Origin: Streptomyces roseicoloratus
GTDB lineage: Bacteria; Actinomycetota; Actinomycetes; Streptomycetales; Streptomycetaceae
NCBI RefSeq assembly: GCF_004117935.1
Contig: NZ_SDOY01000113.1
Location: 62,001 to 126,000 of the forward strand
Direction of reading: 5' to 3'
Length of the DNA: 64,000 nt
The translations under genes and the position numbers were made by a program. A model generated the notes under the pieces. That model was not told the origin of the DNA and made no database searches. It saw only the letters and a program-made list of their open reading frames with translations. Each line of letters opens with the position of its first letter. Positions within the stretch are counted from its first letter, which is position 1. This document shows, in pieces, positions 36,693-45,123 of this stretch.

Positions 36693-36895
36693 GTGGTCTC
36701 ACTCCCGCATCGCAGCAGGCCCGTTGCCCTCGCCGACGCCGCACCGGCCACGCCCGAACACCAGATCGTCTGCGGCGGCGCCGTCCTCGCTCACCGTCTC
36801 GCGACCGAGCTCCACGAGATGTACGGCGAGCGCGTCCGGGTTCACCCTGCTCGTCCCCGGGGCGGCACGCCCGCCCCGCCTCTGCCGGCCGGAGC
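36693..36895 (+). pseudogene. Frameshifted remnant of a TrkA-N (NAD-binding) protein
   Basis: From a GTG at 36693 the frame reads, after a few residues, PEHQIVCGGAVLAHRLATELHEMYGERV, which resembles the first beta-alpha-beta unit of RCK/TrkA-N potassium-channel regulatory domains in streptomycetes. At about 36838 the matching continuation (FTLLVPGAA) lies in the frame shifted by one base, after which similarity is lost. I read this as the surviving 5' end of a decayed gene. The identification rests on pattern memory over about 45 residues. The rest of the 36533-36967 interval holds nothing else that I recognise. Confidence 0.4.
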
Positions 36896-36967
36896 GGGGT
36901 GGCCGTACCGGGCCGCCGTCCCGGGCCGAGTGCGTGCCTCAGCGCCGGGCCCGGGCGGACGGCCGTC

Positions 36968-37213
36968 TCACCGGGCCCTGCCCCGTTCTGCGGCGGGGGA
37001 GGCCCGGAGCGCCGCCACCAGGCGCAACAGATGCGCCTCGTTGCCGGAGAGCCCCGCCTCCCGCAGGGCTGCGTCCGCCTCCGCCATCGGATGCGTCAGC
37101 ATCGCCGCGGCGTACGGCTCGAGACGCGGGTCGGAGAGCACGGCCTGGGTGGATTCGAGCAGCCGGAGATAGGCCTGGGCTGCGGCGCGCTCGCGGCCGG
37201 TGACGGTCGTCAT
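36968..37213 (-). CDS. Small helical hypothetical protein
   Basis: 81 residues, all-helical in appearance (RAAAQAYLRLLESTQAVLSDPRLEPYAAAMLTHPMAEADAALREAG), with no membrane segment. I do not recognise a family. The ATG at 37213 has AGGGAG about six bases upstream, which fixes the start against a longer open frame. It lies downstream of the Nudix gene on the same strand with a 139-bp gap. Confidence 0.6.
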   Translation of the reverse strand: MTTVTGRERAAAQAYLRLLESTQAVLSDPRLEPYAAAMLTHPMAEADAALREAGLSGNEAHLLRLVAALRASPAAERGRAR

Positions 37214-37352
37214 GTCGGGCTCCCTCTCGACGGTCTGAGGCTGTCTCGTCCTACCCTCTCGCACGGGTCTGACAGTGGGCCCGAACCCGGCCCGCCGGGG
37301 CATGTCGGACGCGCCCCCGGACCCGTTCCACCCGTGCGTCCGTCGCCCGCCG

Positions 37353-37823
37353 TCAGCTGTCCAGATGCGCGGCCAGCCTTTCCAGGAACACCCGCTGCCC
37401 CGCGACCAGGAGCGGCTCCGCCTGCCCCGGGCCGAACCAGCCGACGCGGTCGATCTCCGGGAACTCCCGCCACACGCCCGAACCCCGCGGCCACTCCATG
37501 GTGAACGTCCCCGGCACCACCAGCTCCGGGTCCAGATCGCCCTCCAGCGCCCACACGGTGACGAGCTTTCCGTTCTTCTGCCGGTTCTCGCCGAGCGCGA
37601 TCCACTCGCCGTCGGGGGCGGCCAGCCCCAGTTCCTCCTCGAACTCCCGGCGCGCGGCAGCCCGCGGCTCCTCTTCGGGCTCGTACTCGCCCTTGGGGAT
37701 CGACCACGCGGCCTCGTGGCGCGCGGCCCAGAGAGGGCCGCCCATATGGCCGATGAGCACCTCCACGGTGCCGTCAGGCGACCGTCGGAAGAGAAGGAGA
37801 CCGGCGCTGCGCTTCCCGTGCAT
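37353..37823 (-). CDS. Nudix hydrolase
   Basis: 156 residues. The Nudix box runs GEYEPEEEPRAAARREFEEELGL at about residues 45-67 and contains the full GX5EX7REUXEEXGU pattern, so Mg-dependent hydrolysis of a nucleoside diphosphate derivative is expected. The start region MHGKRSAGLLLFRR and the Trp-rich segment LWAARHEAAWSIPKGE resemble the family of Nudix proteins that act on dinucleotides or oxidised nucleotides. Substrate not determinable. Preceded upstream by the palindromic terminator of the oxidoreductase operon. Confidence 0.88.
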   Translation of the reverse strand: MHGKRSAGLLLFRRSPDGTVEVLIGHMGGPLWAARHEAAWSIPKGEYEPEEEPRAAARREFEEELGLAAPDGEWIALGENRQKNGKLVTVWALEGDLDPELVVPGTFTMEWPRGSGVWREFPEIDRVGWFGPGQAEPLLVAGQRVFLERLAAHLDS

Positions 37824-37866
37824 ACGGCTCAGTGTGACGGACCCGTCGCCCGCGCACACCCCCGCG

Positions 37867-37894
37867 TCGCCCCCGCACGCGCGTGCGGGGGCGA
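37867..37894. terminator. Terminator of the kinase/oxidoreductase operon (14-bp perfect stem)
   Basis: Bases 37867-37880 (TCGCCCCCGCACGC) are the exact complement of 37881-37894. The hairpin follows the last gene of the minus-strand operon by about 25 bp. Confidence 0.75.
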
Positions 37895-37919
37895 GGTCGG
37901 GCGACCACCCGGCCGGCGG

Positions 37920-39191
37920 TCAGACCGGGACCGTCCCGTCCTCCGCGGCCAGCCGCAACGTCACCGCGCCGCCCGTCGGGTCCGCGTCCACCGCCCAATG
38001 CGCCGGGTGCCGCAGCGAGCGGTGCGGTTCGAGCAGCGCCGGGACGCGGCACTCGTACAGGAGCCGGTCGCCCTGGCGGACGGTCAGGAGCGGGGCCGGG
38101 AGCCGTTCGGCGGGGCGCAGCAGCACCGTGGGCGCGGGCCCGGCGGCCGGACCGACGGGGAGGCGGCCGGGGGACAGATGACGCAGAGCGCCCTCGGCGC
38201 GCAGGGGGACGCCGGGGCCGGGCCAGGGCGCGCCCGCCAGGTGTGCGTGGACGGCGTCCGCCACCGTCCGGCCCTCGGCCGCCGCGACCACCGCGGGCTC
38301 GACGCCCCGCAGCAGGTTGCCCGCCGCGAACACGCCCGGCACCGAGGTGCGCAGCCCCGGATCGACGGACGGGCCGCGGGTGCCCGGGTCCAGCGGCACG
38401 CCGCCGGAGCGGGCCAGCTCGTGGTCCGGCAGCCAGTCGCCGGTGAACACCAGCGTGTCGCAGCGCAGCAGACCCGTGCGACCGTCCGCGCCGCGCACCA
38501 CGACGCCCGACAGCCGCCCCCGGCCCACGAGTTCGACGACCGTCGCCCCGCGCAGCACGGGTCCGCCGCCGAGCCGCGGCCCGTACGGCCGGTCGGCGAC
38601 GGTCGCGACCACCGTGACCCCGGCCCCGCGCAGTGTTCGGGCCGCGTGCCGGGCGACCGGGTCGGAGCCGACGACGACCGCACGCCGTCCGATCCGCCCA
38701 CCGCGCAGCCCGAACAGCTCGACGGACTGCTGGAGTTCACCGGTGCTCAGCACCCCTGCGGGCCGCGTGCCCGGCACCAGGCGGGCACTGCGCGGCCGTT
38801 CCCGCGCACCGGTCGCGAGCACCACCGCGCGGGCGGTGATCCGCTCGGGCCCGGTCGGCGCCGTCACCTCCACGGTGAGCGGCCCCGCCCAGCCCGTCGC
38901 GCCCGCCCCGGTCCGTACCGCCGCTCCGGCCCGGACCGCCGCGCGCACCGCACGGCGGGCGAACACCGGGCCGGTGAAGCCGCCGAATCCGCCGCGCCCG
39001 CAGTGCCGCGGCACCCCGCCCGCCGCCCGGTCCCGTTCCAGCACCTCGACCCGGCCCGCTCCGGCCACCGCGAGCCGCGCGGCGGCGGCGAGCCCGGCCG
39101 GTCCGCCGCCGACCACCAGCACGTCGACCGCACGCTCCAGGCGACCGCCGGACGGGTCGGCGCCTCCGGGAACCCCGGGACCGTCGCTCAT
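37920..39191 (-). CDS. FAD/NAD(P)-binding oxidoreductase partner of a glycerol-type dehydrogenase
   Basis: 423 residues. The FAD dinucleotide-binding motif VLVVGGGPAGLAAAARL is at about residues 24-40, the ATG-containing motif VVLATGARERP near 125, and a second Rossmann motif VVVGSDPVARHAARTL near 170. The FAD ribityl motif VPGVFAAGNLLRG follows. This architecture matches the FAD-NAD(P) partner subunits that accompany GlpA-like or hydroxyacid dehydrogenases. The ATG at 39191 overlaps the stop of the dehydrogenase gene (ATGA), the third gene of a coupled operon. It likely accepts electrons from the dehydrogenase. Confidence 0.82.
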   Translation of the reverse strand: MSDGPGVPGGADPSGGRLERAVDVLVVGGGPAGLAAAARLAVAGAGRVEVLERDRAAGGVPRHCGRGGFGGFTGPVFARRAVRAAVRAGAAVRTGAGATGWAGPLTVEVTAPTGPERITARAVVLATGARERPRSARLVPGTRPAGVLSTGELQQSVELFGLRGGRIGRRAVVVGSDPVARHAARTLRGAGVTVVATVADRPYGPRLGGGPVLRGATVVELVGRGRLSGVVVRGADGRTGLLRCDTLVFTGDWLPDHELARSGGVPLDPGTRGPSVDPGLRTSVPGVFAAGNLLRGVEPAVVAAAEGRTVADAVHAHLAGAPWPGPGVPLRAEGALRHLSPGRLPVGPAAGPAPTVLLRPAERLPAPLLTVRQGDRLLYECRVPALLEPHRSLRHPAHWAVDADPTGGAVTLRLAAEDGTVPV

Positions 39192-40609
39192 CGCACGCCC
39201 TCCTCGAACAGCGAACGGACGGCCGCCCCGCAGGAGAAGCCCTGACAGCGCCCCGCCCTGGCCCGGGTCCTGCGGCGCAGCCCGTCCAGCGACGCGGGCG
39301 GCACGGTGGAGGCGAGCGCGTCACGGATCTCGCCCAGGGTCACCCGCTCGCAGTGGCAGACGATCGTGCCGTACGCGGGGTCGCGGGCGATGAGGCCGGC
39401 GTCGCGGTACGGGCGGGGGAAGGCCTCGCCGAGGTTCGGCATGCGCACCGGCGCCAACGGCCGTTCGGGGCCGAGCTCCAGGCCCGCGCCGGCGAGCAGC
39501 TCCACCGTGTGCCGGCCGAGCGCCAGGGAGGCGGTGAGGCCGGTGGAGCGGATGCCGCCGACGGTGACGTACCGCAGTTCGGGGTGGGCGGCGACGCGGT
39601 AGTCCTCGGCCCCGGTCGCGGCCCGCAGCCCCGCGTAGACGGCGGTGACCTCCTCGTCGAGGAGCCCGGGCAGGATCCGGCGGCCCTGGGCCCGCAGCGC
39701 CGCGAGCCCTTCGGCGGTCGAGCCGGTCGCGGCCTTGTCCGTGAGGTCCTCGGCGGTCGGCCCGAGCATCACGTTGCCGTACACGGTCGGCGCGATCAGC
39801 ACGCCCTTGCCGAGCGCGCCGGGCACCGGCAGCAGGATGTGCCGGACCAGCTCGCGGGCGAACTTGTCGAAGACGACGAGCTGACCGCGGCGCGGGGTGA
39901 CCGTGAAGTCCTTCCGCCCGAGCAGCGCGTCGAAGGCGTCCGCGTACAGCCCGCAGGCGTTGACCAGGAAGCGGGTGCGCAGCACGCCGCGCCGTGTGAC
40001 GAGCCGGTGCGGCTCCGCGGCGCCGCCGGGCCGCACCTCCTCCACCGGGCAGTCCAGATGGAGGTCGACGCCGGAGCGCACGGCCTGGGTGGCGTACGCG
40101 AGCGGCGTGGTCCAGGGGCAGACGATCGCCTCGTCGGGCACCTCCAGGGCGCCGAGCGCTCCGGGGCCGAGACACGGCTCGCGGGCGTAGAGCTCGGCGG
40201 CGGAGAGCGGGCGGGTGCGGTGGTAGCCGTTGCGCCGGGCCTTGTCGGCGAGCCGGGGCAGGGCGGCCAGCTGCTCCTCGTCCCAGGCGACCAGCAGGGC
40301 GCCCACGCGCTCGACCGGAATGCCGGTCTCCTCGGCGTACGCGGCGAGCAGCCGCCCGCCCTCGCGGACCATCCGGGACTCCAGGGTGCCGGGGACGGCG
40401 TCGAAACCCGTGTGCAGGATCGCGGTGTTGGCCTTGGAGCTGCCCTCGCCGATGTCGCCGGAGGCCTCGACGAGCGCGACCCGCAACGGGTGGCGCGCCA
40501 GTTCGCGGGCGATCGCGCAGCCCACCACCCCCGCGCCGACCACGACGACGTCGTACGCCCCGCCGGGCGCCGGGGTGTCCGGCGGGACGCCGCGGCGGGT
40601 GACGCTCAC
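39188..40609 (-). CDS. FAD-dependent dehydrogenase with C-terminal [2Fe-2S] domain (GlpA-like)
   Basis: 473 residues. The FAD motif VVVVGAGVVGCAIARELA is near residue 21; the DAO fold includes EGSSKANTAILHTGFDAVPGTLE and VTVGGIRSTGLTASLALG. The C-terminal 80 residues form a BFD-like [2Fe-2S] unit with C-x-C in IVCHCERVTLGEI and C-x4-C in RCQGFSCG. Relatives oxidise glycerol-3-phosphate (GlpA) or L-2-hydroxyglutarate. The neighbouring FGGY kinase favours glycerol-3-phosphate or a similar polyol phosphate. GTG at 40609 overlaps the kinase stop (GTGA), and its own stop overlaps the next gene, so all three are coupled. Confidence 0.85.
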   Translation of the reverse strand: MSVTRRGVPPDTPAPGGAYDVVVVGAGVVGCAIARELARHPLRVALVEASGDIGEGSSKANTAILHTGFDAVPGTLESRMVREGGRLLAAYAEETGIPVERVGALLVAWDEEQLAALPRLADKARRNGYHRTRPLSAAELYAREPCLGPGALGALEVPDEAIVCPWTTPLAYATQAVRSGVDLHLDCPVEEVRPGGAAEPHRLVTRRGVLRTRFLVNACGLYADAFDALLGRKDFTVTPRRGQLVVFDKFARELVRHILLPVPGALGKGVLIAPTVYGNVMLGPTAEDLTDKAATGSTAEGLAALRAQGRRILPGLLDEEVTAVYAGLRAATGAEDYRVAAHPELRYVTVGGIRSTGLTASLALGRHTVELLAGAGLELGPERPLAPVRMPNLGEAFPRPYRDAGLIARDPAYGTIVCHCERVTLGEIRDALASTVPPASLDGLRRRTRARAGRCQGFSCGAAVRSLFEEGVR

Positions 40610-42051
40610 GGGGCGCCGTCGCCGGCGGCGAGGAGGGCCGCCACGGCCGTACGGAAGCGGCCGAGCCGCTCCGCCGCCTCGTCGGCGGTGATGCGCGGCT
40701 CGTACACGGCCGACGGCTTCCACTCCGGCACGGCCTCGCGGACGGCCAGGCCGGGCGTGTGTCCGAGCCGGGCGACGGCGGCGACGCCGAGTGCGGTGGC
40801 GTCGGGCAGCGCGGAGACCTCGACCGGGCGCTGGAGGAGGTCGGCCTGGGTCTGCATGAGCAGCGCGGAACGGGTCAGTCCGCCGTCGACCCGCAGGGTG
40901 GTCAGCGGTGTCCCCAGGTCCGCTGCGGCGGCTGCGGCGAGTTCGGCGACCTGGGCGGCGATGCCCTCGCACAGCGCGCGGACCAGTTGGCCGGGACCGG
41001 TGTCGAGGCCGAGCCCGGTGACCGCGCCGCGCACGTCGCCGCGCCACCAGGGCGCCGCGAGTCCGGCGAGGGCCGGGACGAAGGTGACGCCGCCGGCGTC
41101 CGGGACGGCGCCGCCGACCGGATCGAGTTCCCCGGGTCCGGCGATCACGCCGAGGTCGGTGAGCCAGCGCACGGCGGACGCGGCCGTGTACACCTGCCCG
41201 TCGAGGCAGTAGCTGCTGCGCCCGCCGAGCCGCCAGGCGACACAGGCGACGAGTCCGGAGTCGCCCCGGCGCGGCGCGGGCCCGGTCTGGGCGAGGAGGA
41301 AGGCGCCGGTGCCGTAGGTGCACTTGGCGGCGCCGGGCGCGGTGACGTCCTGGGCGAGGAGCGCGGCCTGCTGGTCGACGAGGAGTCCGGTGAGCGGCAG
41401 CGGCGGGCCGAAGGCGGTGGTGGTGCCGACCGGTGTGTCGCAGTCCACCACCCGTGGCAGCGGCTCGCCGCCGAGGCCGTAGGCGTCGAGCGCGGCATCG
41501 GACCAGGCGACGGCGTCGAGGTCGAGCAGTCCGGTGCGGCCGGCGGTGGCGGCGTCGGTGACGAAGGCACGCGTGAGCCGGTGCACGAGCCAGGCGTCGC
41601 TGGTGGTGACCACGCCCGCGCCGGTGAGGTGGCGGCGGATCCAAGCCATCTTCGGGGCGGCGAAGTAGGGATCGAGCGGCAATCCGGTGATCCGTGTCAA
41701 CTCCTGGGCACGGGGGGCGAGTTCGGAGCAGATCGCGGCGGCTCTGCGATCCTGCCAGACGAGGGCGTCGGTGAGCGGCTCGCCGGTCGCGGGATCCCAG
41801 GCGAGCACGGTCTCGCCCTGGTTGGCCAGACCGACGGCGACGACCGGTTCCCCGGCCTCGGCGAGCGCGGCGCGACCCGCCGTGACGACGGAGTCGTACA
41901 GCTCACGGGGGTCGACCTCGACGAGGCCGCCGGGCAGGGCGCGCGGGCGGACCGGGGCGAAACCGGTGCCGAGCACTCCGCGTTCGGGGCAGACGACGAG
42001 GGCCTTGGTGCCCGATGTGCCCTGGTCGACGGCGAGTACCGGGCCCGTCAT
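40606..42051 (-). CDS. FGGY-family carbohydrate kinase (glycerol-kinase-like)
   Basis: 481 residues with the FGGY layout: N-terminal ATPase motif LAVDQGTSGTKALVV, ALVWQDRRA substrate-side motif, KCTYGTGAFLLAQTG phosphate motif, and the C-terminal LRVDGGLTRSALLMQTQADLL signature, as in GlpK and XylB. The YGTGAF and WQDRR motifs favour glycerol or a related polyol. The ATG at 42051 has AGGGAG eight bases upstream. It is first in the coupled three-gene operon, which would phosphorylate a polyol and then oxidise the phosphate. A classical GlpF channel or GylR regulator is not nearby. Confidence 0.85.
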   Translation of the reverse strand: MTGPVLAVDQGTSGTKALVVCPERGVLGTGFAPVRPRALPGGLVEVDPRELYDSVVTAGRAALAEAGEPVVAVGLANQGETVLAWDPATGEPLTDALVWQDRRAAAICSELAPRAQELTRITGLPLDPYFAAPKMAWIRRHLTGAGVVTTSDAWLVHRLTRAFVTDAATAGRTGLLDLDAVAWSDAALDAYGLGGEPLPRVVDCDTPVGTTTAFGPPLPLTGLLVDQQAALLAQDVTAPGAAKCTYGTGAFLLAQTGPAPRRGDSGLVACVAWRLGGRSSYCLDGQVYTAASAVRWLTDLGVIAGPGELDPVGGAVPDAGGVTFVPALAGLAAPWWRGDVRGAVTGLGLDTGPGQLVRALCEGIAAQVAELAAAAAADLGTPLTTLRVDGGLTRSALLMQTQADLLQRPVEVSALPDATALGVAAVARLGHTPGLAVREAVPEWKPSAVYEPRITADEAAERLGRFRTAVAALLAAGDGAP

Positions 42052-42186
42052 GTGTGCGACTCCCTGCCGTTCATGGGTTCCTGGTGGTCCTTGATCGCGT
42101 TCCTGGCGTGGAACGGGTCAGCCTGATGCAGCGGGGGCGTCACGTCAAGGCGCCGGAGGCGAGGCCGTCAGGTCCGAACCCACTGA

Positions 42187-42271
42187 TGACGTGATGTCAA
42201 ATTCGGTCGTTGGCCGGATAGTTGCGGTCACAGAGAAAAGTGGATCGATCACATCCGGCAACCTCTATAGT
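42187..42271. promoter_or_regulatory. AT-rich divergent control region with inverted repeats
   Basis: Between the kinase and the TTA-containing gene lies the least GC-rich stretch of the area. It holds TGACGTGATGTCA (42187-42199), an imperfect inverted repeat GTTGGCCGGAT / ATCCGGCAAC (42209-42219 and 42253-42262), and a good -10 candidate TATAGT at 42266-42271 on the plus strand. The rest of 42052-42349 shows no gene. Confidence 0.4.
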
Positions 42272-42349
42272 GATCGCCGATCAACGGCCGGGACAGCCGG
42301 GACACCCCAGGGGACTGACCACCCCCTCCGCCCACCGCACCGAGGAATC

Positions 42350-42379
42350 ATGTCGCCCACTTCCCGCCCCGCCACCTGA
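42350..42379 (+). CDS. Nine-residue upstream leader ORF
   Basis: ATG at 42350 opens a 9-codon frame (MSPTSRPAT) with a good ribosome binding site, GAGGAA. Its TGA shares one base with the ATG of the next gene (TGATG). The downstream gene has no ribosome binding site of its own at a good distance, so it may depend on re-initiation after this leader. Confidence 0.45.
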   Translation: MSPTSRPAT

Positions 42380-43374
42380 TGGCCGGGCACGGCTTCCGGC
42401 CCGTCTACCATCCGGCCGGCCATGACCACGCCCTGCGCGGCGCCGTGCAGGAGCTGCGCACCGGCCGCTGGGTGGCGATGGCCCGCGTGCTCGACGAGAC
42501 GGCCGGCTGGCCGGCCTGGACCCGGCGCACCCAGGTCCTCGCCGCCGTCGCCGCCGGCACCGACGTCGTCGCGACCTGGCGCACCGAGGAACCCGACTCC
42601 GCCGCGGCGGCCGTCATGCACGCGCGGGTGGCCGTCGAACGGGCCGTGCGCGCCCACCGCGGCGCCCATGCCCGCACCCGCGAACTCTGGCAGGAGGCCT
42701 GGACCGCCTGCCTCGACGCCGTCGACCGCGCCCCGGCCGACCCCGTCCCCTGGGTCTGCCGGCTCGCGCTCTCCGTGCTCGACGCCCAGCAGCGCATGGA
42801 GGAACACCGGCTCCCGCCGCCCGCGCCGATGCTGCCGCCCGGCCCCTGGGGACTGCTCGCCGAGGCCGAGAAGCGCGACCCGTACAACCGCGAGGCGCAC
42901 CACCGGATGCTGCAGTTCGTGTACGCCCGGCGGCCGGGACCCCTCTCCGAGGCCGTCAACTACGCCCAGTGGGCCGCCTCCTCGGCCCCCGTCGGCTCCG
43001 CCTTACACGCCCTGCCGCTGTATGTGAGGGTCGAGCGCTACCGTCGCGACCGCGGCCACGAACGCGCCCTCGACCTGCACTGGGTCGCCGAGGACGCGGT
43101 CCGCGACGCCGACCGGGCCATGGACGCCTGGTTCCTGTTCAGCGCCACCGACGAGGCCAGTCTGCTCGACCTCAACCACCTGGCCCACGCCCTCTACGGC
43201 GCGCTGAAGTTCTCCGACGCCGCCCGGGTGTTCGAAGCCCTGGGTCCGTACTGGACCCCCCAGCCCTGGTCGTACCGCACCGACCGCCCCGAGGAGCGCG
43301 AACCGGCCGAGGAGGTCTTCCAGCGGGCGCGGGCCCGCTGCCTCGGTGGCCCCGGATCCCGCGGCGGCCCCTGA
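42379..43374 (+). CDS. Hypothetical helical protein with a TTA codon
   Basis: 331 residues, soluble, largely helical. Motifs such as RTRELWQEAWTACLDAVDRAPADPVPWVCRLALSVL, DPYNREAHHRMLQFVYARR and NHLAHALYGALKFSDAARVFEALG suggest TPR-like helical repeats. No named family recognised. Codon 209 (43003-43005) is TTA, the rare leucine codon read by the bldA tRNA in Streptomyces and the only one I found in a coding frame of this window. Expression should therefore be tied to development. The start overlaps the stop of a 9-codon leader. It is upstream of an APC permease on the same strand. Confidence 0.7.
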   Translation: MAGHGFRPVYHPAGHDHALRGAVQELRTGRWVAMARVLDETAGWPAWTRRTQVLAAVAAGTDVVATWRTEEPDSAAAAVMHARVAVERAVRAHRGAHARTRELWQEAWTACLDAVDRAPADPVPWVCRLALSVLDAQQRMEEHRLPPPAPMLPPGPWGLLAEAEKRDPYNREAHHRMLQFVYARRPGPLSEAVNYAQWAASSAPVGSALHALPLYVRVERYRRDRGHERALDLHWVAEDAVRDADRAMDAWFLFSATDEASLLDLNHLAHALYGALKFSDAARVFEALGPYWTPQPWSYRTDRPEEREPAEEVFQRARARCLGGPGSRGGP

Positions 43375-43427
43375 CGCCGTCGGGCCCTCCCGAGCCCGCG
43401 CCCCCGCGCGGTGCACGCGCCCCGCCC

Positions 43428-43462
43428 CGCGGCGCGACCCACGCGCCCCCGCGGCGCGACCC
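43428..43462. repeat. Short direct repeat between the TTA gene and the permease
   Basis: CGCGGCGCGACCC occurs at 43428-43440 and again at 43450-43462. Nothing else is seen in this 156-bp gap apart from the permease ribosome binding site. Confidence 0.5.
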
Positions 43463-43530
43463 GCACGCCCCCCCCGCTCCCCGTCGTATCCCCGTACGGC
43501 GCAGTCCGTCCCCTTCCCCCGGAGGAACGC

Positions 43531-45063
43531 ATGTCCCGCACCGCTCCCACCGACGCGATACGCAAGCCGCCACCGGCCGCGAGGGACGAGGAGGCCCGGC
43601 TCAGAGAGCTCGGCTACCAGCCCGTCCTCGCCCGCCGGATGGGCGGCTTCGGCAACTTCGCGATCAGCTTCTCGGTCATCTCCATCCTGTCCGGCTGCAT
43701 GACCCTGTACGGCTTCGGGCTCGGGACCGGCGGACCGGCCGTCATGATGTGGGGCTGGGCGGGCGTCGGCCTGTTCGTGCTGTGCGTCGGCCTCGCGCTC
43801 GCCGAGGTCACCAGCGCCTACCCGACCTCCGGAGCGCTGTACTACATGGCCGACCGGCTCGGCGGCCGTCGCTGGGGCTGGTACACCGGCTGGCTGAACC
43901 TGCTCGGTCTGCTCGGTGCCATCGCCGGAATCGACTACGGCGCCGCCCTGTTCACCGGCGCCTTCCTCAACCTCCAGTGGGGCATCGAGCCCACGGCCCA
44001 GTCCACCTTCCTGATCTTCCTGGCGATCCTGCTGCTGCACGCCGTGCTCAACCTCAACGGGGTCCGGCTGGTCAGCCTGCTCAACTCGGTCAGCGTCTGG
44101 TGGCACCTGGGCGGCGTGGCCCTCATCGTCGGCGCGCTCGTGATCGTCCCCGACCAGCACCAGTCCGCGAGCTTCGTCTTCACCGAGTTCGTCAACGACA
44201 CCGGCTGGGCGAACCCGTTCTACGTGGCCGCCATCGGCCTGCTGCTCGCGCAGTACACCTTCTCCGGGTACGACGCCTCCGCCCACCTCTCGGAGGAGAC
44301 CGCCAACGCCTCCGTGGCCGCCGCCAAGGGCATCGTCCGCGCCATCTGGGTGTCCTGGATCGCGGGCTTCGTGCTGCTCGCGGGGCTCACCTTCGCCATC
44401 CAGGACTACGCGGGCACCCAGAACACGGCCACCGGCGTGCCGCCCGCCCAGATCCTCCTGGACGCGCTCGGCGAGGGTGGCGCCAAGGCCCTGCTGCTCG
44501 TGGTGATCGTGGCCCAGCTCTTCTGCGGCAACGCCGAGGTCGCCGCCGCCAGCCGGATGGTCTTCGCGTTCAGTCGCGACAACGCCCTGCCGGGTTCCTC
44601 GGTATGGCGCCGGGTCAGCAGCCGCACCCACACGCCGGTGCCCGCCGTGTGGCTCTCGGTCGTGGTCGCCGCACTGCTCGCGCTGCCGTCGCTGTACTCG
44701 GCCACCGCCTACGGCGCCGTCACCGCGATCAACGTCATCGGCATCACCCCGGCCTACGCCATCCCGATCCTGCTGCGCCTGCGCGCGGGCCGGAAGTTCA
44801 CGCCCGGCCCCTGGAACCTGGGCCGCTGGAGCAAGCCGATCGGCTGGACCGCGGTCGTCTGGGTCGCGCTCGTCACGGTGCTGTTCTGCCTGCCGCAGAG
44901 CTCCCCGGTCACCGTCGACACCATGAACTACGCGGTGATCGCGCTGGTCGTCGTGCTCCTGCTGGCCAGCGTCTGGTGGTACGTCGCCCGCCGCTCGTAC
45001 GGCACGCCGCAGACGTACGGCAACGCCCGCGAGGAGGCGGAGATCGCCGAGGGCATCGTCTGA
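43531..45063 (+). CDS. APC-superfamily amino acid/GABA permease
   Basis: 510 residues with about 12 membrane segments. The signature first segment reads LARRMGGFGNFAISFSVISILSGCMTLYG, followed by TSAYPTSGALYYMADRLGG and LLAQYTFSGYDASAHLSEET, typical of the GABA/BAT1-type branch of APC amino acid permeases. The ATG at 43531 is fixed by GGAGG five bases upstream. It is convergent with a GntR/HutC regulator, which could control it. Substrate (amine or amino acid) not determinable. Confidence 0.88.
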   Translation: MSRTAPTDAIRKPPPAARDEEARLRELGYQPVLARRMGGFGNFAISFSVISILSGCMTLYGFGLGTGGPAVMMWGWAGVGLFVLCVGLALAEVTSAYPTSGALYYMADRLGGRRWGWYTGWLNLLGLLGAIAGIDYGAALFTGAFLNLQWGIEPTAQSTFLIFLAILLLHAVLNLNGVRLVSLLNSVSVWWHLGGVALIVGALVIVPDQHQSASFVFTEFVNDTGWANPFYVAAIGLLLAQYTFSGYDASAHLSEETANASVAAAKGIVRAIWVSWIAGFVLLAGLTFAIQDYAGTQNTATGVPPAQILLDALGEGGAKALLLVVIVAQLFCGNAEVAAASRMVFAFSRDNALPGSSVWRRVSSRTHTPVPAVWLSVVVAALLALPSLYSATAYGAVTAINVIGITPAYAIPILLRLRAGRKFTPGPWNLGRWSKPIGWTAVVWVALVTVLFCLPQSSPVTVDTMNYAVIALVVVLLLASVWWYVARRSYGTPQTYGNAREEAEIAEGIV

Positions 45064-45074
45064 GAGGAGCGGGC

Positions 45075-45102
45075 GGCGTGGGCCCCGGCGGAGGCCCGCG
45101 CC
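45075..45102. terminator. Hairpin between convergent permease and GntR genes
   Basis: GGCGTGGGCC (45075-45084) pairs with GGCCCGCGCC (45093-45102), with one G-U pair and an 8-base loop. Confidence 0.6.
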
Positions 45103-45123
45103 GTCCCGGGGCCGGAGCGCGGC

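Noticed and set aside
42187..42199. TGACGTGATGTCA as a possible BldD box upstream of the TTA gene
   Set aside because: Outer positions fit TNAC...GTNA but the central three consensus bases do not, so I keep it only as part of a control region.
42241..42254. GTGGATCGATCAC as a possible Crp site
   Set aside because: The half-site spacing is seven, and the flanking T and A of TGTGA...TCACA are absent on one side.
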